A stretch of 64,000 nt of DNA from Streptomyces venezuelae (GCF_008642335.1 NZ_CP029191.1:7564001-7628000), one strand, 5' to 3'. Shown: positions 10,672 to 24,677, counted from the stretch's first letter. Notes: generated by a model not told the origin, from the letters alone. Translations and numbers: made by a program.

Positions 10672-13600
10672 ATGACCCGCTCCGCAGTCGAGGACGTCTG
10701 GCCGCTGTCGCCGTTGCAGGAAGGGCTCCTGTTCCACGCCGCTTTCGACGACCGGGGACCGGACGTCTACCAGGGGCAGCGGATGCTGGAGCTGGTGGGC
10801 CCCCTGGACGTGGACCGGTTGCGCAGGACGTGGGAGGCGCTGCTGGCCAGGCACGGCGCGCTGCGGGCGAGCTTCCGCGGCCGCCAGTCCGGCGAGGCCG
10901 TGCAGGTCATCGCGCGCGAGGCGGAACTGCCCTGGCGGCTCGTGGACGTCTCCGGTCTCGCGGAGGACGAGGCGCTCGCCGAGACCGACCGGCTGGCCGC
11001 GGGCGAACGTTCGCGGCGTTTCGACCCTGCGGTCGCGCCCTTGCTGCGGCTGCTCCTGGTCAGGCTCGGCGACGAACGGCACCGCCTCGTCGTCACCAGC
11101 CACCACGTCGTCATGGACGGCTGGTCCATGGCCGTGCTCTTCAACGAGCTGCCCGCCGTGTACGCGGACGGCGGCCACACCCACGGCCTGCCCCGCGTGA
11201 CCTCCTACAGGGAGTACCTGGCCTGGCTGAACCGCCAGGACAAGGAGGCGGCCAGGGACGCCTGGCGGGCGGAGCTCGCGGGGGCCGACGAGCCGACGCT
11301 CGTCGCACCGGCAGACCCGGGCCGGAGCCCAGTGACCCCGGAGAGCCTGATCACCTACATCTCCGAGGAGCTGACCGCGGGCCTCGCGCAGGTGGCCCGC
11401 AAGCTCGGGGTCACGGTGAACACCGTGATCCAGGGAGCGTGGGCGCTGGTCCTCGCCCGTCTCGCCGGGCGCACGGACGTCGTGTTCGGCGCGACGGCGG
11501 CGGGCCGCCCGGCCGAACTGCCGGGCGTGGAGTCGATGATCGGCCTGTTCATCAACACGTTGCCGGTCCGCGTACGTCTCGACGGCGCGCAGCCCGTGGC
11601 CGAGCTGCTGACCGGCCTTCAGGCGCGCCAGGCCGGCCTCATGGCCCATCAGCACCTCGGACTGCCCGAGATCCAACGGCTCGCCGGTCCCGGATCGGTC
11701 TTCGACACGATCATCGTGTACGAGAACTACCCGCGGCCCCCGGAGCGGGAGCCCGCGCCCGACACCTTCGCCATCCGCTTCCTCGGCGGTGAGGAAGCGG
11801 CGCACTATCCGCTGACGCTCGTCGTCGCCCCCGAGGGCGACCGCATGGGCTTCAAGCTCGACCACCGCCCCGACCTCTACGACCACGCGGACGCCCGGTC
11901 CGTCGTCGACCGGCTGACACGCGTCCTCGAACAAGTGGTGGCGGACCCGTCGGTACCGGTGGCGCGCGTCGACGTGGCCGGGGAGACCGAGCGGTCCCTG
12001 GTCGTCGAGGAGTGGAACGCGACCCGGCGGCCGGTGACGGCCGCTTCCGTGCCCGAACTGCTCGCCCGACAGACGCGTCGCACGCCGGCCGCGGTGGCCG
12101 TGACAGACGGCGAACGGGCTGTTTCGTACGAGGAGTTGAGTAACTCGTCCGCACGCCTCGCCCGGCATCTGACGCACGTCGGAGTGCGGCGCGGGGACCG
12201 CGTCGCGGTGGCGATGGAACGCTCCGTCGATCTGGTCGTGGTGTTGCTCGCGGTGTGGCGGGCGGGGGCGGCGTTCGTGCCGGTGGATGTGGAGTATCCG
12301 GCGGAGCGGGTGGCGTTCCTGCTGGAGGATTCGGCGCCCGTGGCGGTGGTGTGCACCCGGCGGACGAGCGGGCTCGTCCCGCAGAGGGCGGCGGGTGCCC
12401 GACGCGTGGTGGTCGACGATCCGGCCACTACATCGGCCGTCGCCGCGTGCCCTGCGGATGGTCCTGCGGTGTGGGTGGGCGGGGATGACGTGGCGTATGT
12501 GATGTACACGTCGGGGTCGTCGGGGGTGCCGAAGGGTGTGGTGGTGCCGCATGGGGCGGTGGCGGGTCTGGTGGGGGATTCAGGCTGGTCGATAGGCGCC
12601 GGTGATGCGGTGTTGATGCATGCGCCGCACGCGTTTGATGTGTCGTTGTTCGAGGTGTGGGTGCCGTTGGCGGCGGGCGGCCGGGTCGTCGTCGCGGGTG
12701 CGGGTGTGGTGGACGCGGGGCGCATCCGGGCGGCAGTCGGCGATGGCGTGTCGGCGGTGCATGTGACGGCGGGGATGTTCCGGGTGCTGGCGGAGGAGTC
12801 CCCGGAGTACTTTGCCGGTCTGCGCGAGGTGTTGACGGGTGGGGATGTGGTGCCGGCGGGTGCGGTGGCGCGGGTGCGGGAGGCTTGCCCGGAGGTGTCG
12901 GTTCGGCATTTGTACGGGCCGACGGAGATCACCCTCTGCGCGACCACCCACCTCCTGTCGCCGGGCGCCCCGATGGACGACGCCCTCCCGATCGGCCGTC
13001 CGCTGCCCAACCGCCGCGCGTACGTCCTGGACGCCTTCCTCCGCCCCGTCCCGCCCGGAACGACGGGCGAGCTCTACCTCGCCGGTGCCGGTCTGGCGCG
13101 CGGCTATCTGGGGCGGTCGGGGCCGTCGGCCGAGCGGTTCGTGGCGTGCCCGTTCGGCGACGAGGCCGGGCGTCGGATGTACCGCACGGGTGACCTGGTG
13201 CGGTGGACGGCGGACGGTGAGCTGCTGTTCGTGGGGCGTGCGGACGAGCAGGTGAAGGTGCGCGGGTTCCGGGTCGAGCCGAGCGAGGTGGAGGCGGTAC
13301 TCGCCGGCCATGAGGCGGTCGGGCAGGCCGTGGTGGTGGCCCGGCAGGACGGGTCGGGCGGCGAGAAGCGGCTGGTCGGTTACGTCGTGCCGGACGACGG
13401 CGGGCGCGAGGTGGAGGCCGGCGCACTGCGGGCGTACGTGGCCGAAGCGCTGCCGGAGTACATGGTTCCGGCGGCCGTGGTGGTGCTGGACGAGCTGCCG
13501 TTGACGGTGAACGGGAAGGTGGACCGGGCCGCGCTGCCCGCGCCGGACTTCGCGGCACGGGTCACGGGGCGTGAGCCGCGTACGGAGACCGAGCGGGTGT

Positions 13601-16600
13601 TGTGCGCGGTGTTCGCCGAGGTGCTGGGTCTTGAGCGGGTCGGGGTCGAGGACGGGTTCTTCGAGCTGGGCGGCGACTCCATCAGCTCCATGCAGCTGGC
13701 CTCGCGGGCGCGTCGCGCGGGGCTCGTGGTCACGCCGCGCCAGGTGTTCGAGGAGAAGACCGTGGAGCGGCTGGCGCTGGTCGCGGAGGCGGCGGGGAGT
13801 GGACTCGCGCCGGTCGCCGATGTCGGTACCGGGGTGGTGCCGTGGACGCCGGTCATGCGGGCGTTGGGGGAGCGTGCGGCACGGCCGGGGTTCGCGCAGT
13901 GGGTGGTGCTGGGTACGCCGGCTGGGCTGCGGCCGGAATATTTGTCGGCGGGCCTGGGTGCGGTGCTGGATCGGCACGACATGTTGCGGGCCCGGACGGT
14001 GCCGGGCGAGCTGCGGCTGATCGTCCCGGAGCCGGGGTCGGTCGACGCCGACCGCTTGATCGAGCGGGTGGACGTGTCGGGTGGCGCTGTCGATGTGGGC
14101 GAGCTCGCCCGAGAAGCCGCCGGACGACTCGATCCGGCGCGCGGCGAGATGGTGCGGGCCATGTGGGCGGACGCCGGGCCTGACCGGCCCGGCCAACTCG
14201 CGCTCGTCTTGCATCACTTGGTGGTGGACGGCGTGTCGTGGCGTGTGCTGGTCCCGGATCTGCGGGCGGCGTGCGAGGCGGCGGCCGAGGGGCGGGCGCC
14301 GGAGCTGGATCCGGTGGGTACGTCGTTCCGCCGCTGGTCGGAGCTGCTGGCTGCGGAGGCTGCGGGAGAGAAGCGGACCGCGGAACTCGACGGCTGGTCG
14401 AGCCTGCTCGGAGAACAGCAATACGCACTCGGCAAAAGGGAGTTGGACCCGAACGTCGACAAGGTGGCCACCTTGAGGCAGCAGTCCTGGGTGGTGCCGC
14501 CGGAGCAGGCCGAGGCGCTGCTCGGCAGGACGCCGACCGCGTTCCACTGTGGCGTCGACGACGTGCTGCTGGCGGCCCTGACCGGTGCGGTCGCGCACTG
14601 GCGGCCGGAAACCGCCTCGGGACTCCTGATCGATGTGGAGGGTCACGGCCGCGAGCCGCTCGGTACGGACGGTGGCGTGGATCTGTCCCGCACGGTGGGC
14701 TGGTTCACCAGCTCACACCCGGTGCGCACGAGCACGTCCGGGATCGACCTCGACCAAGTCCTGGACGGCGGCCCGGCAGCGGGCGTACTGCTCAAGGCGG
14801 TCAAGGAGCAGCTGCGCGCGGTCCCGGGCGGCGACGGGCTGGGCTACGAGCTGCTGCGCCACCTCAACCCGCAGACCGCGCCCGTCCTCCGCTCCCGGCC
14901 CGCCCCCGAGATCGGCTTCAACTACATGGGCCGGTTCACCACGGCGGCGGGCGCCTCCGGGCCCGACGCCGCCTGGCAGCCGACCGGCGACACCGCCATC
15001 GGCGGCACCGTCCCCCCGGACATGCCCCTCCAGCACACCTTGGAAGCCAACGTCACCGTTCGTGACACCCCCGAAGGATCCGAACTGGAGCTGCGGCTGA
15101 GCTGGCCCGACGGCGTGCTGACGCAGGGCGGGGCGGAGCGGCTCGGGAGTACCTGGGTGGCCATGCTGGGCGGCTTGGCCACCCACGTGACGACCGCCCC
15201 CGACGCGGGCGGTCACACCCCCTCCGACTTCCCGCTGCTCGGCGCCGCCGCACTCACGCAGGGCGACGTCGACCGGGTCGAGGCGGCAGTGCCGGAACCT
15301 GCCGACGTATGGCCGCTGTCACCGCTGCAGGAAGGCATGCTCTTCCACGCCACCTACGACGCGGAGGGGCCGGACGCCTACCAGAGCCAGCGCGTGCTCG
15401 CCGTCGACGGACCGCTGGACGCCCGGCGCTTGCGGGCCGCCTGGGAATCGCTGGTCGCGAGGCACGACGCGCTGCGCGCCGGCTTCCACCGCCTCACCTC
15501 CGGCGAAGCCGTGCAGATCGTGGGCCGGGACGTACAACTTCCGTGGACCGAGGTCGACTTGACGCGCCTCCCGTCGGACGAGGCCCTGGCCGAGGCCGAC
15601 CGCCTCGCCGAGAACGAGGCGGCGCAGCGGCTGGATCTGACGACCGCCCCGCTCCTGCGCCTCGTTCTCATCTGCCTCGGCGCGGAACAGCACCGGCTCG
15701 TCGTCACCAGCCACCACATCGTCGCCGACGGCTGGTCGACGCCCCTCATGCTCAACGAGGTCTCGGCGCTCTACGCGGCGGACGGCGCCGCCACCGCACC
15801 GGCCAGGCCCGCCTCGTACGGGGACTACCTCGCCTGGCTGCACCGGCAGGGCAAGGAGGCCGCCCGGGACGCCTGGCGGGCCGAGCTGGCCGGAGCCGAC
15901 GAGCCGACCCTCGTGGCACCCGCGGACCTGCCCGGCGGCCTCGTCCTGTCCGAGGAACGCTCCGTGCGGCTGTCCGGCCGGGCCACGCGCGCCATCACGG
16001 CGCTGGCCCGCTCGCACGGCCTGACCGTCAACACCCTCGTCCAGGGCGCCTGGGCGCTGGTCCTCGCGAGGCTCGCCCGGCGCACGGACGTCGTGTTCGG
16101 CACGACCGTGGCGGGACGGCCACCGGAGATCCCCGGCGTCGAGTCGATGATCGGGCTGTTCATCAACACGCTGCCGGTCCGCGTACGGCTCAACGCGCGA
16201 GAACCCGTCCTGCAGCTGCTCGCGCGACTCCAGGACCGCCAGGCCGCCCTGATGCCCCATCAGCACGTGGGTCTCGCCGAGATCCAGGCGCTCGACGGGC
16301 CCGGCGCCGTCTTCGACACGATGCTGATGGTCGAGAACTATCCGCGGAACACCTCCCGTCTCCCCGGCTCCGCCACCCCGGTCACGCTCACCCAGCTCAG
16401 CAGCCAGGCGGGCACGCACTACCCCCTGGCCATCGGTGTCGTCCCCGACGACCGCATCGAGGTCCGCGTGACGTACCGGCCCGACGTGTTCGACGGACAG
16501 CGCGCCCTCCAGGTGGGACGGCAACTGACGCGCGTCCTCGAACAGATCGCGGCCGACCCGACGCGGCGGGTCGGCGACATCGACGTACTGGCGACGGCGG

Positions 16601-19600
16601 AACGCACCGCGGTCCTGGAGCGGTGGAACGACACGGACCGGCCGGTCGCCGCCGGAACACTGGGGGAACTGTTCGACGCGCAGGCGCGCCGCACCCCCGA
16701 CGCACCCGCCGTGATCGGGACGGACCGGCGGTGGACGTACGCGGAACTCGGCCGCGCCGCGGACCACGTGGCACACGGACTGCTCGCCCGCGGGGTGGGC
16801 AGGGGCGACCTCGTCGGCGTGGTCATGGAACGCTCCGTCGACGTGGTCGCGGTGCTGCTGGGCGTAGTGCGGGCCGGAGCGGCGTTCGTGCCGGTCGACC
16901 CGGCGTATCCGGCCGAGCGGATCGCGCACGTCCTCGCCGACGCGGATCCCGCACTCGTGGTGTGCACGACCGCGACGGAACCGGTGGTCCCGGTGACGCA
17001 CGCGGGGGCGGGACGCTGGGTCCACGAGGGCGCCGATCCGGTCGCCCCACGGGTCTCCCACCTCCCCGCGCGTCCGTCCCGGCCGGGCGGGCCCGGCGGC
17101 TGCCGTGTGTCGGACCCCGCGTACGTCATCTACACGTCCGGTTCGACGGGCACGCCCAAGGGTGTCGTCGTCACGCACGGCGGCATCGGCAACCTCGCCA
17201 CCGGCCAGATCGAACGCTTCGCCGTACGCCCGGACTCCCGCGTCCTGCAACTGGCCTCCTGGAGCTTCGACGCCGCGGTCTCCGAGATGTGCATGGCGCT
17301 GCTGTCCGGCGCGGCACTCGTCGTCGTCGACGGCGACCGGCTGCCGCCGCACGGCTCGCTGGCAGAACTCGCCGCCGAGTTCGGCATCACGCACATGACG
17401 GTCCCGCCGTCCGTCCTGGGCACCGTGGACGCGCTGCCGGACACCGTGGAGACGCTGGTGGTGGCGGGTGAGGAGTGCCCGCCACGCCTGGCACGGCGAT
17501 GGTCGGACCGCCGCCTCGTCAACGCCTACGGCCCCACCGAGGTGACCGTCTGCGCCGCCATGAGCGAGCCGCTGCGCCCCGGACACGGGCAGGGGCAGGC
17601 CGAGGCGCAGGGGGATGGGCACGTGCCGGTCGGCCGCCCATTGATCAACACCCGCGCGTACGTGCTCGACGACTTCCTGAAACCGGTCGGTCCGGGAACC
17701 GACGGCGAGCTGTACGTCACGGGGCCCGGCCTGGCGCGCGGGTACTTGCACCGCCCTGGCCTGTCGGCCGAGCGGTTCGTGGCGTGCCCGTTCGCGGGTG
17801 GCGGCGGCGAGCGCATGTATCGCACGGGTGACCTGGTGCGGTGGACGGCGGACGGTGAGCTGCTGTTCGTGGGGCGTGCGGATCAGCAGGTGAAGGTGCG
17901 CGGGTTCCGGGTGGAGTTGGGCGAGGTCGAGGCGGTGCTGGCCGGCCATGAGGCGGTCGGGCAGGCCGTGGTGGTGGCCCGGCAGGGCGGGTCGGGCGGC
18001 GAGAAACGGCTGGTCGGCTACGTCGTGCCGGACGGCGGCGGGCGCGAGGTGGATGTCGAGTCGCTGCGGGCGTACGTGGCCGAAGCGCTGCCGGAGTACA
18101 TGGTCCCGGCGGCCGTCGTGCTCTTGGACGAGCTGCCGTTGACGGTGAACGGGAAGGTGGACCGGGCCGCGCTGCCCGCGCCGGACTTCGCCGCGCGGGT
18201 CACGGGGCGTGAGCCGCGTACCGACGTCGAGCGGGTGCTGTGCGGCCTGTTCGCCGAAGTGTTGGGTCTTGAGCGGGTCGGTGTCGAGGACGGGTTCTTC
18301 GAGCTGGGCGGCGACTCCATCAGCTCCATGCAGCTGGCCTCCCGTGCGCGTCAGGCAGGCGTGATCCTCACGCCCCGCCAGGTGTTCGAGGAGAAGACCG
18401 CGGAGCGGCTGGCGCTGGTCGCGGAGGCGGCGGGGAGTGGACTCGCGCCGGTCGCCGACGTCGGTACCGGAGTGGTGCCGTGGACGCCGGTCATGCGGGC
18501 GTTGGGCGAGCGCGTCACGAGTGCGCGATTCGCGCAGTGGGTGGTGCTGGGTACGCCGACGGGGCTGCGGCCGGAGGCGCTGGCGGCGGGCTTGGGTGCG
18601 GTGCTGGATCGGCACGACATGTTGCGGGCCCGGACGGTGCCGGGCGAGCTGCGGCTGATCGTCCCGGAGCCGGGGTCGGTTGATGCCGGGAGTCTGATCG
18701 AGCGGGTGGATGTGTCGGGCGGCGCTGTCGATGTGGGCGAGCTGGCCCGTGAGGCCGCCGGGCGGCTCGATCCGGCGCGCGGCGAGATGGTGCGAGCCGT
18801 ATGGGCGGACGCAGGTTCCGAACGTCCCGGCCAACTCGTCCTCGTAGCACACCATTTGGCGGTCGACGGTGTTTCCTGGCGCGTGCTGGTCCCGGACCTG
18901 CGGGCGGCGTCCGAGGCGGCGGCCGAGGGGCGCGAGCCGACGGTGGAGCCCGTCGGTACGTCGTTCCGCCGCTGGTCGGAGCTGCTGGCGGCGGAGGCCA
19001 CCAGCGAGCAACGAGCCGCGGAACTCCAGGACTGGCTGACCTTGCTGGGCGGCGACGGCGGTGGCGACGACGTACACCTCTTGGCGCGACGAGCCTTGGA
19101 TCCAGCCGTCGACACCGCCCGCACCCTGCGTCGAAGCTCCTGGGTGGTGCCGCCGGAGCAGGCCGAGGCGCTGCTCGGCAGGACGCCGACCGCGTTCCAC
19201 TGCGGGGTCGACGACGTGCTGTTGGCGGCTCTGACCGGTGCGGTCGCGCACTGGCGGCCGGAATCCGCCTCGGGGCTCCTGATCGATGTGGAGGGTCACG
19301 GCCGTGAGCCGCTCGGTACGGACGGTGGCGTGGATCTGTCCCGCACGGTGGGCTGGTTCACCAGCGCGCACCCGGTGCGCACGAGCACGTCCGGGATCGA
19401 CCTCGACCAAGTCCTGGACGGCGGCCCGGCAGCTGGCGTACTGCTGAAGGCGGTCAAGGAGCAGCTGCGCGCGGTCCCGGGCGGCGACGGGCTCGGCTAC
19501 GAGCTGCTGCGCCACCTCAACCCGCAGACCGCGCCCGTCCTCCGTTCCCGGCCCGCCCCCGAGATCGGCTTCAACTACATGGGCCGGTTCACCACAGCGA

Positions 19601-22600
19601 CGCACGCCTCCGGGCCCGACGCCGCCTGGCAGCTGACCGGCGACACCGCCATCGGCGGCACCGTCCCCCCGGACATGCCCCTCCACCACGCCCTGGAAGC
19701 CAACGCCGCCGTCCGTGACACCCCCGACGGACCGGAGTTGACGCTCACCCTGAGCTGGGCGGGCGACCTGGTGCCGGCGGCGGAGGCCGAGCGGCTCGGC
19801 AGCACCTGGGCGGCCATGCTGGGCGGCCTCGCCGGGCACACCGTCGCCGACGCCACCGCGGGCGGTCACACCCCGACCGACTTCCCGCTCCTCGGCACCG
19901 CCCTCACACAGGCCGACGTGGAGGAGCTGGAGGCCGCGGTGCCGGCCCCGGCCGACGTATGGCCGCTGTCGCCGCTGCAGGAAGGCATGCTCTTCCATGC
20001 CACGTACGACGAGAGCGGGCCCGACGTCTACGAAGGGCAGCGGGCCCTGGAGCTGGAAGGCCCGCTGGACGCCGCCCGGTTCCGCGCGGCCTGGCAGGTG
20101 CTGCTGCGCCGGCACCCGACCCTCCGCGCGAGCTTCCACCGCCTCACCTCGGGCGAGGCGGTACAGATCGTGGGCGGTGACGTCGAACTCCCCTGGTGCG
20201 AGGCGGACCTGTCCCGCCTGGCGCCCGCCGAAGCACGCGCCGAGACCGAGCGCCTCGCCGAGCGCGAGCGGGCGCAACGGATCGACGTCACCCGGCCACC
20301 ACTGATGCGGCTGCTCCTGATCCGGCTCGCCGAGCACCGGCACCATCTGGTCATCACCAGCCACCACCTCATCATGGACGGCTGGTCCCTGCCCGTCCTC
20401 ATCGGCGACCTGACCGCCGTGTACGAGGCGCTGGCCACGGGCGGCGACGAACGGGACCTCCCCGCGGCGACGTCCTACCGCGAGTACCTCGCCTGGCTCG
20501 GCCGGCAGGACGGCGACGTGGCGCGGCAGGCCTGGCGCGCGGAGCTCGACGGTCTGGACGAGCCGACCCTCGTCGTGCCGGCGGACTCGGTGCGTGTGCC
20601 GGTCGTGCCCGAGCGGGTGCGGTTCGCCTTCCCCGAGGAACTGTCACGGGAGATCGCCGCACTCGCCCGCGACCGCGGGCTGACGGTGAACACCCTGGTG
20701 CAGGGCGCGTGGGCGCTGCTGCTCGCGCGTCTCGCCGGGCGCGCCGACGTGGTGTTCGGCGCGACCGTGGCGGGGCGGCCCACCGATCTGCCGGGTGCGG
20801 AGTCGGCGATCGGCCTCTTCATCAACACGTTGCCGGTGCGCGTCCGACTCGACGCCCGGCAGCCCGTGGCGGACATGCTGGCGGAACTCCAGGCACGGCA
20901 GGTCGCACTGATGGCCCATCAGCACATGGGGCTCCCGGAGATACGTCGACTCGCCGGGCCCGGCGCGGAGTTCGACACGCTCGTGGTCCACGAGAACTAC
21001 CCCCACCCGCCCTCCGGCGACTCCGCGCCCTCCTCGCTCACGATCCGCCCCGCCGGCGCGCCGCAGGACATGGGCCACTATCCGCTGACCTTCGTCGTGT
21101 CGCCGGGCACGCCCATGCAGGGCGACTTCGTCCACCGCCCGGACGTGTGCGACCGCGCACGCGCCGAGCAGATGATCGCGTCACTGATACGGATCCTTGA
21201 ACAACTCGTCGCCGACCCGCAGGCCCCGGTGGGGCAGTTGGACGTGGCCGACACCGCCGTGCGGGAGACGGTCGTGCGGGAGTGGAACGCCACGGACCGG
21301 CCGGCCGCGGGAGCACCGCTTCCCGAGCTGTTCGGGCGGCAGGTGGGCGTGTCGCCGGACGCGGTGGCCCTGGAGTCGGGCGAGACCCGGTTGACGTATG
21401 GGGAGTTGGGGGCGGAGGCGGGTCGTCTGGGTCGGTATTTGGTGGGGTTGGGTGTGGGGCCTGAGGTGCGGGTGGCTGTGGTGGGTGAGCGGTCCGTGTC
21501 GTGGGTGGTGGCGTTGTTGGGGGTGTCGTTGGCGGGGGGTGTGTTCGTTCCGGTGGATGCGGGTCTTCCGGCGGAGCGGGTGGGGTTTGTGCTGGGTGAT
21601 GTGGGTCCGTCGGTGGTGGTGTGCACGGTCGGGTCTCGGGGTGTGGTGCCTGAGGGGTTTGCGGGTCGGGTCGTGGTGGTGGATGACCCGGTGGTGGCGG
21701 AGGGGATCGGGCGGTGTGCGCCTGGTCCGTTGGTGGATGGGGAGCGGTTGCGGCCGTTGTCGGCCGCGCATGCCGCGTACGTCATCTACACCTCCGGTTC
21801 CACCGGCACCCCGAAGGGCGTCGTCGTCACCCACGCCGGGCTGCGGAACCTCGCGCGGGCTCAGATCGACCGCTTCGGTGTGCGGGCGGACTCGCGCGTC
21901 CTGCAGTTCGCGTCGCTCAGCTTCGACGCGGCCGTCTCCGAGCTGTGCATGGCGCTGCTCTCGGGCGGCACGCTGATCCTCGCCCCGGCGGACGAACTGC
22001 CGCCGAGCGTGTCGCTGGACGCCGCCCTCCGCACGGCGCGCGTGACCCACGTGACCGTGCCGCCGAGCGTCCTGGCGGCCGAGGAGGCGCTGCCGGACAG
22101 CCTCGAGACGCTCGTGGTGGCCGGCGAGGCCTGTCCGCCCGGCCTGGTCGACCGGTGGTCGTCCGGGCGACGCATGGTCAACGCGTACGGGCCGACCGAG
22201 ACGACCGTCTGCGCCGCGATGAGCGAGCCGCTGGCTCCGGGACGCGACATCGTGCCCCTGGGACGACCGATGGCGAACACGCGGGTGTTCGTCCTGGACG
22301 ACTTCCTGCTGCCCGTGCCGCCCGGTGTCACCGGTGAGCTGTACGTGACCGGGGCGGGGCTGGCCCGCGGGTACCTGGCGCGGCCCGCACTGTCCGCGCA
22401 GCGCTTCGTGGCCTGCCCGTTCGGCGCGGGGGAGCGGATGTACCGCACCGGCGACGTGGCCCGGTGGACCGACGGCGGCGAGCTGGTCTTCGCCGGGCGC
22501 GCCGACGACCAGGTCAAGATCCGGGGACACCGCGTCGAGCCGGGGGAGATCGAGGCCGTGCTGGCCGCGCACCCGGACGTGACCCAGGCCGTGGTCGTGG

Positions 22601-24633
22601 CGCGCCGCGATCGCGCCGAGGACGCGCGGCGTCTGATCGCGTACGTCGTCGTGGGCGTCGCCGCCGACGCGCCCCACGGCGCCGCGGAGCCCCCGGGCCT
22701 CGCCTCCTACGTACGCGACCGGCTGCCGGAGTACATGGTCCCGGCCGCGTTCGTCCCGCTGGAGCAGCTGCCGCTGACCCCGAACGGGAAGGTGGACCGG
22801 GCCGCGCTCCCCGCGCCCGACTTCGCCGAGCGGGTCACGGGACGTGCGCCGCGTACGGCGGCCGAGCGGGCCCTGTGCGACCTGTTCGCCGAGGTGCTCG
22901 GTCTGGAGCGGGTCGGCGTCGGCGACAGCTTCTTCGAGCTGGGCGGCGACTCGATCATGTCGATGCAGCTCGCCTCGCGGGCGCGCGGGGCCGGACTCGT
23001 GCTGACCTCACGGCAGGTGTTCGAGGAGAAGACCCCGGAACGCCTCGCGCAGGTCGCGGAGACGGCCGAACCGGCGGCGGCACCCGACGACATCGGCGTC
23101 GGCGAGGTGCCCTGGACCCCCGTGATGCACGCGCTGGGCGAACGCGCCACGAGCCCCGGCTTCGCACAGTGGGTGGTCGTCGGCGCCCCGCCAGGACTGG
23201 GCCTCGACACGCTGGCCACGGGCCTCGCCGCCGTCCTCGACACGCACGACATGCTGCGGGCCCGCACGATCCCCGGCGAGCCGAAGCTCGTCGTCGGCGA
23301 GCGGGGCTCGGTCGACGCGAACACACTGGTGACCCGCGTCGACGCGACGGCCCTCGAAGGGCCCGGCGGCGACAGCGGCGACACACCCCTCGCGCCCCCC
23401 GGCGACGAGACACCCCCCACCCCGCCCCTCGACACCATCGCCGCCGAAGCCGCCCGTGCGGCCGCGCAGCGGCTCGACCCCGATGCTGGGGTGCTGGCTC
23501 GTGCCGTGTGGGTCGATGCAGGGCCCGGCCGCACCGGACGCCTCGTCCTCGTCGTGCACCACCTCGTCGTCGACGGCGTGTCGTGGCGCGTCCTCGTGCC
23601 CGATCTGCGGGCGGCGTGCGAAGCCGCGGCCGCGGGGCGGGAACCCCGCCTCGAAGCCGTCGGCACCTCGTTCCGGCGCTGGGCGGAGCTCCTCGCGGCG
23701 CAAGCCGTCGACACGCACCGCGTCGCGGAGGCCGAGGAGTGGTTGGCCCTCCTCGGTACGGAGCAACAGGTGCTGGGCGCGCGCCCGTTGGACCCGGCCA
23801 CCGACACCGTACGCACCCTGCGCCACCGCTCCTGGACCGTGCCGCCCGAGCACGCCGCCACGCTCGTGGGCCGCACGCCCGCCGCGTTCCTTTGCGGCGT
23901 CGACGACGTGCTGCTCGCCGCCCTCGCAGGGGCGGTCGCGCGCTCGCGGCCCGGTACCGCGTCCGGGCTCCTCGTCGACATCGAGAGCCACGGACGCCAC
24001 CCCCTCGACGGCGTCGACCTGTTGCGGACGGTCGGCTGGTTCACCAGCGTGCGGCCGGTGCGGATCGACGTGACCGGCGTCGACCTGGACGGCGCTAGGG
24101 CCGGTGGCGTCGCTGCGGGTACGTTGGTGAAGGCCGTCAAGGAGCAGGCGCGGGCGGTGCCCGGCGACGGACTCGGCCACGAACTGCTGCGCCACCTCAA
24201 CTCCGCGACGCACGCCGAGTTCGAGGCCGCGCCCACGGCACAGATCGGCTTCAACTACCTCGGCCGGTTCGCCGCGGGCGCGGGCCGCGCCGCGGGCCCG
24301 CCCGGCCCGTGGGAGATGGCCGGCGACACCGCCATCGGCGGCTCGGTCGACCCGGACATGCCCGCCACCCACGCACTGGACGCCGGCGCGGTGGTCAGGG
24401 ACACCGCCGAAGGACCCGCACTGACGATCACCCTGAGCTGGGCGAGCCGGCTGCTCGACGAAGCCGACGCCGAACGGCTCGGCAGGGCCTGGCTGGACAT
24501 GCTGGCCGGACTCGCGGACCACACCGCCGACCCCACGGCAGGCGGACACACCCCGTCCGACTTCCGCCTCCTCGACCTCGCACAGGACCAGATCGAGGAG
24601 CTCGAAGCCGGATTCGCAGGCGAGAAGCCATAG
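10672..24633 (+). CDS. NRPS, three modules (C-A-T-E)x3
   Basis: Trimodular NRPS of 4653 residues. Approximate domains: C 7-440, A 458-960, T Ser 1000, E 1056-1536; C 1543-1980, A 1996-2500, T 2545, E 2601-3080; C 3091-3530, A 3550-4050, T 4090, E 4143-4640. All C and E domains keep HHxxxDG. The first A pocket reads D-V-F-H-L-G-L-L-C-K (with H placed at the fourth position by analogy to known enzymes), close to 4-hydroxyphenylglycine (Hpg) codes. The second and third read D-A-S-T-V-A-A-V-C-K, the code known for Tyr/beta-hydroxytyrosine modules of glycopeptide synthetases. Three consecutive epimerases predict three D residues. Modules 1 and 2 are near-duplicates from A7 through E. The ATG is set by the GAGGAGA site 9 bases upstream. 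This three-module architecture in mid-assembly recalls the central synthetases of glycopeptide clusters. Confidence 0.96.
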   Translation: MTRSAVEDVWPLSPLQEGLLFHAAFDDRGPDVYQGQRMLELVGPLDVDRLRRTWEALLARHGALRASFRGRQSGEAVQVIAREAELPWRLVDVSGLAEDEALAETDRLAAGERSRRFDPAVAPLLRLLLVRLGDERHRLVVTSHHVVMDGWSMAVLFNELPAVYADGGHTHGLPRVTSYREYLAWLNRQDKEAARDAWRAELAGADEPTLVAPADPGRSPVTPESLITYISEELTAGLAQVARKLGVTVNTVIQGAWALVLARLAGRTDVVFGATAAGRPAELPGVESMIGLFINTLPVRVRLDGAQPVAELLTGLQARQAGLMAHQHLGLPEIQRLAGPGSVFDTIIVYENYPRPPEREPAPDTFAIRFLGGEEAAHYPLTLVVAPEGDRMGFKLDHRPDLYDHADARSVVDRLTRVLEQVVADPSVPVARVDVAGETERSLVVEEWNATRRPVTAASVPELLARQTRRTPAAVAVTDGERAVSYEELSNSSARLARHLTHVGVRRGDRVAVAMERSVDLVVVLLAVWRAGAAFVPVDVEYPAERVAFLLEDSAPVAVVCTRRTSGLVPQRAAGARRVVVDDPATTSAVAACPADGPAVWVGGDDVAYVMYTSGSSGVPKGVVVPHGAVAGLVGDSGWSIGAGDAVLMHAPHAFDVSLFEVWVPLAAGGRVVVAGAGVVDAGRIRAAVGDGVSAVHVTAGMFRVLAEESPEYFAGLREVLTGGDVVPAGAVARVREACPEVSVRHLYGPTEITLCATTHLLSPGAPMDDALPIGRPLPNRRAYVLDAFLRPVPPGTTGELYLAGAGLARGYLGRSGPSAERFVACPFGDEAGRRMYRTGDLVRWTADGELLFVGRADEQVKVRGFRVEPSEVEAVLAGHEAVGQAVVVARQDGSGGEKRLVGYVVPDDGGREVEAGALRAYVAEALPEYMVPAAVVVLDELPLTVNGKVDRAALPAPDFAARVTGREPRTETERVLCAVFAEVLGLERVGVEDGFFELGGDSISSMQLASRARRAGLVVTPRQVFEEKTVERLALVAEAAGSGLAPVADVGTGVVPWTPVMRALGERAARPGFAQWVVLGTPAGLRPEYLSAGLGAVLDRHDMLRARTVPGELRLIVPEPGSVDADRLIERVDVSGGAVDVGELAREAAGRLDPARGEMVRAMWADAGPDRPGQLALVLHHLVVDGVSWRVLVPDLRAACEAAAEGRAPELDPVGTSFRRWSELLAAEAAGEKRTAELDGWSSLLGEQQYALGKRELDPNVDKVATLRQQSWVVPPEQAEALLGRTPTAFHCGVDDVLLAALTGAVAHWRPETASGLLIDVEGHGREPLGTDGGVDLSRTVGWFTSSHPVRTSTSGIDLDQVLDGGPAAGVLLKAVKEQLRAVPGGDGLGYELLRHLNPQTAPVLRSRPAPEIGFNYMGRFTTAAGASGPDAAWQPTGDTAIGGTVPPDMPLQHTLEANVTVRDTPEGSELELRLSWPDGVLTQGGAERLGSTWVAMLGGLATHVTTAPDAGGHTPSDFPLLGAAALTQGDVDRVEAAVPEPADVWPLSPLQEGMLFHATYDAEGPDAYQSQRVLAVDGPLDARRLRAAWESLVARHDALRAGFHRLTSGEAVQIVGRDVQLPWTEVDLTRLPSDEALAEADRLAENEAAQRLDLTTAPLLRLVLICLGAEQHRLVVTSHHIVADGWSTPLMLNEVSALYAADGAATAPARPASYGDYLAWLHRQGKEAARDAWRAELAGADEPTLVAPADLPGGLVLSEERSVRLSGRATRAITALARSHGLTVNTLVQGAWALVLARLARRTDVVFGTTVAGRPPEIPGVESMIGLFINTLPVRVRLNAREPVLQLLARLQDRQAALMPHQHVGLAEIQALDGPGAVFDTMLMVENYPRNTSRLPGSATPVTLTQLSSQAGTHYPLAIGVVPDDRIEVRVTYRPDVFDGQRALQVGRQLTRVLEQIAADPTRRVGDIDVLATAERTAVLERWNDTDRPVAAGTLGELFDAQARRTPDAPAVIGTDRRWTYAELGRAADHVAHGLLARGVGRGDLVGVVMERSVDVVAVLLGVVRAGAAFVPVDPAYPAERIAHVLADADPALVVCTTATEPVVPVTHAGAGRWVHEGADPVAPRVSHLPARPSRPGGPGGCRVSDPAYVIYTSGSTGTPKGVVVTHGGIGNLATGQIERFAVRPDSRVLQLASWSFDAAVSEMCMALLSGAALVVVDGDRLPPHGSLAELAAEFGITHMTVPPSVLGTVDALPDTVETLVVAGEECPPRLARRWSDRRLVNAYGPTEVTVCAAMSEPLRPGHGQGQAEAQGDGHVPVGRPLINTRAYVLDDFLKPVGPGTDGELYVTGPGLARGYLHRPGLSAERFVACPFAGGGGERMYRTGDLVRWTADGELLFVGRADQQVKVRGFRVELGEVEAVLAGHEAVGQAVVVARQGGSGGEKRLVGYVVPDGGGREVDVESLRAYVAEALPEYMVPAAVVLLDELPLTVNGKVDRAALPAPDFAARVTGREPRTDVERVLCGLFAEVLGLERVGVEDGFFELGGDSISSMQLASRARQAGVILTPRQVFEEKTAERLALVAEAAGSGLAPVADVGTGVVPWTPVMRALGERVTSARFAQWVVLGTPTGLRPEALAAGLGAVLDRHDMLRARTVPGELRLIVPEPGSVDAGSLIERVDVSGGAVDVGELAREAAGRLDPARGEMVRAVWADAGSERPGQLVLVAHHLAVDGVSWRVLVPDLRAASEAAAEGREPTVEPVGTSFRRWSELLAAEATSEQRAAELQDWLTLLGGDGGGDDVHLLARRALDPAVDTARTLRRSSWVVPPEQAEALLGRTPTAFHCGVDDVLLAALTGAVAHWRPESASGLLIDVEGHGREPLGTDGGVDLSRTVGWFTSAHPVRTSTSGIDLDQVLDGGPAAGVLLKAVKEQLRAVPGGDGLGYELLRHLNPQTAPVLRSRPAPEIGFNYMGRFTTATHASGPDAAWQLTGDTAIGGTVPPDMPLHHALEANAAVRDTPDGPELTLTLSWAGDLVPAAEAERLGSTWAAMLGGLAGHTVADATAGGHTPTDFPLLGTALTQADVEELEAAVPAPADVWPLSPLQEGMLFHATYDESGPDVYEGQRALELEGPLDAARFRAAWQVLLRRHPTLRASFHRLTSGEAVQIVGGDVELPWCEADLSRLAPAEARAETERLAERERAQRIDVTRPPLMRLLLIRLAEHRHHLVITSHHLIMDGWSLPVLIGDLTAVYEALATGGDERDLPAATSYREYLAWLGRQDGDVARQAWRAELDGLDEPTLVVPADSVRVPVVPERVRFAFPEELSREIAALARDRGLTVNTLVQGAWALLLARLAGRADVVFGATVAGRPTDLPGAESAIGLFINTLPVRVRLDARQPVADMLAELQARQVALMAHQHMGLPEIRRLAGPGAEFDTLVVHENYPHPPSGDSAPSSLTIRPAGAPQDMGHYPLTFVVSPGTPMQGDFVHRPDVCDRARAEQMIASLIRILEQLVADPQAPVGQLDVADTAVRETVVREWNATDRPAAGAPLPELFGRQVGVSPDAVALESGETRLTYGELGAEAGRLGRYLVGLGVGPEVRVAVVGERSVSWVVALLGVSLAGGVFVPVDAGLPAERVGFVLGDVGPSVVVCTVGSRGVVPEGFAGRVVVVDDPVVAEGIGRCAPGPLVDGERLRPLSAAHAAYVIYTSGSTGTPKGVVVTHAGLRNLARAQIDRFGVRADSRVLQFASLSFDAAVSELCMALLSGGTLILAPADELPPSVSLDAALRTARVTHVTVPPSVLAAEEALPDSLETLVVAGEACPPGLVDRWSSGRRMVNAYGPTETTVCAAMSEPLAPGRDIVPLGRPMANTRVFVLDDFLLPVPPGVTGELYVTGAGLARGYLARPALSAQRFVACPFGAGERMYRTGDVARWTDGGELVFAGRADDQVKIRGHRVEPGEIEAVLAAHPDVTQAVVVARRDRAEDARRLIAYVVVGVAADAPHGAAEPPGLASYVRDRLPEYMVPAAFVPLEQLPLTPNGKVDRAALPAPDFAERVTGRAPRTAAERALCDLFAEVLGLERVGVGDSFFELGGDSIMSMQLASRARGAGLVLTSRQVFEEKTPERLAQVAETAEPAAAPDDIGVGEVPWTPVMHALGERATSPGFAQWVVVGAPPGLGLDTLATGLAAVLDTHDMLRARTIPGEPKLVVGERGSVDANTLVTRVDATALEGPGGDSGDTPLAPPGDETPPTPPLDTIAAEAARAAAQRLDPDAGVLARAVWVDAGPGRTGRLVLVVHHLVVDGVSWRVLVPDLRAACEAAAAGREPRLEAVGTSFRRWAELLAAQAVDTHRVAEAEEWLALLGTEQQVLGARPLDPATDTVRTLRHRSWTVPPEHAATLVGRTPAAFLCGVDDVLLAALAGAVARSRPGTASGLLVDIESHGRHPLDGVDLLRTVGWFTSVRPVRIDVTGVDLDGARAGGVAAGTLVKAVKEQARAVPGDGLGHELLRHLNSATHAEFEAAPTAQIGFNYLGRFAAGAGRAAGPPGPWEMAGDTAIGGSVDPDMPATHALDAGAVVRDTAEGPALTITLSWASRLLDEADAERLGRAWLDMLAGLADHTADPTAGGHTPSDFRLLDLAQDQIEELEAGFAGEKP
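13183..15055 (+). repeat. Duplicated A(C-terminal)-T-E block, copy 1
   Basis: Highly similar over about 1.9 kb to 17821-19708 in the next module, broken by a short variable E-domain linker (around 14390-14470) that is a few codons longer in the other copy. Edges are approximate. The flanking A-domain pockets differ (Hpg-like versus Tyr/Bht-like). Confidence 0.85.
17821..19708 (+). repeat. Duplicated A(C-terminal)-T-E block, copy 2
   Basis: Partner of 13183-15055, offset about 4.64 kb, one module later in the same gene. The T serine, epimerase HH motif and NYMGRF segment are the same in both. Confidence 0.85.
21392..21822 (+). repeat. Near-identical A-domain N-terminal block, copy 2
   Basis: Partner of 2672-3102. 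It lies in the third A domain of the trimodular synthetase, whose specificity code (DASTVAAVCK) differs from that of copy 1's module (DVAAIGQIIK), so the shared block is a sub-domain and not a whole module. Confidence 0.93.
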
Positions 24634-24671
24634 ATGCCATAGAAGCCGTGGCCGACAGGCCCAGGCGCTGT

Positions 24672-24677
24672 GAGGAG
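24672..24677 (+). promoter_or_regulatory. Ribosome binding site of terminal NRPS
   Basis: GAGGAG, 8 bases before the ATG at 24686. Its near-identity with the leader at 10656-10676 suggests the two gene starts share ancestry by duplication. Confidence 0.75.

Noticed and set aside
15319..20367. Minus-strand open frame of about 1680 codons opposite the trimodular NRPS
   Set aside because: Same antisense artefact; repeated only because the modules beneath it are repeated.
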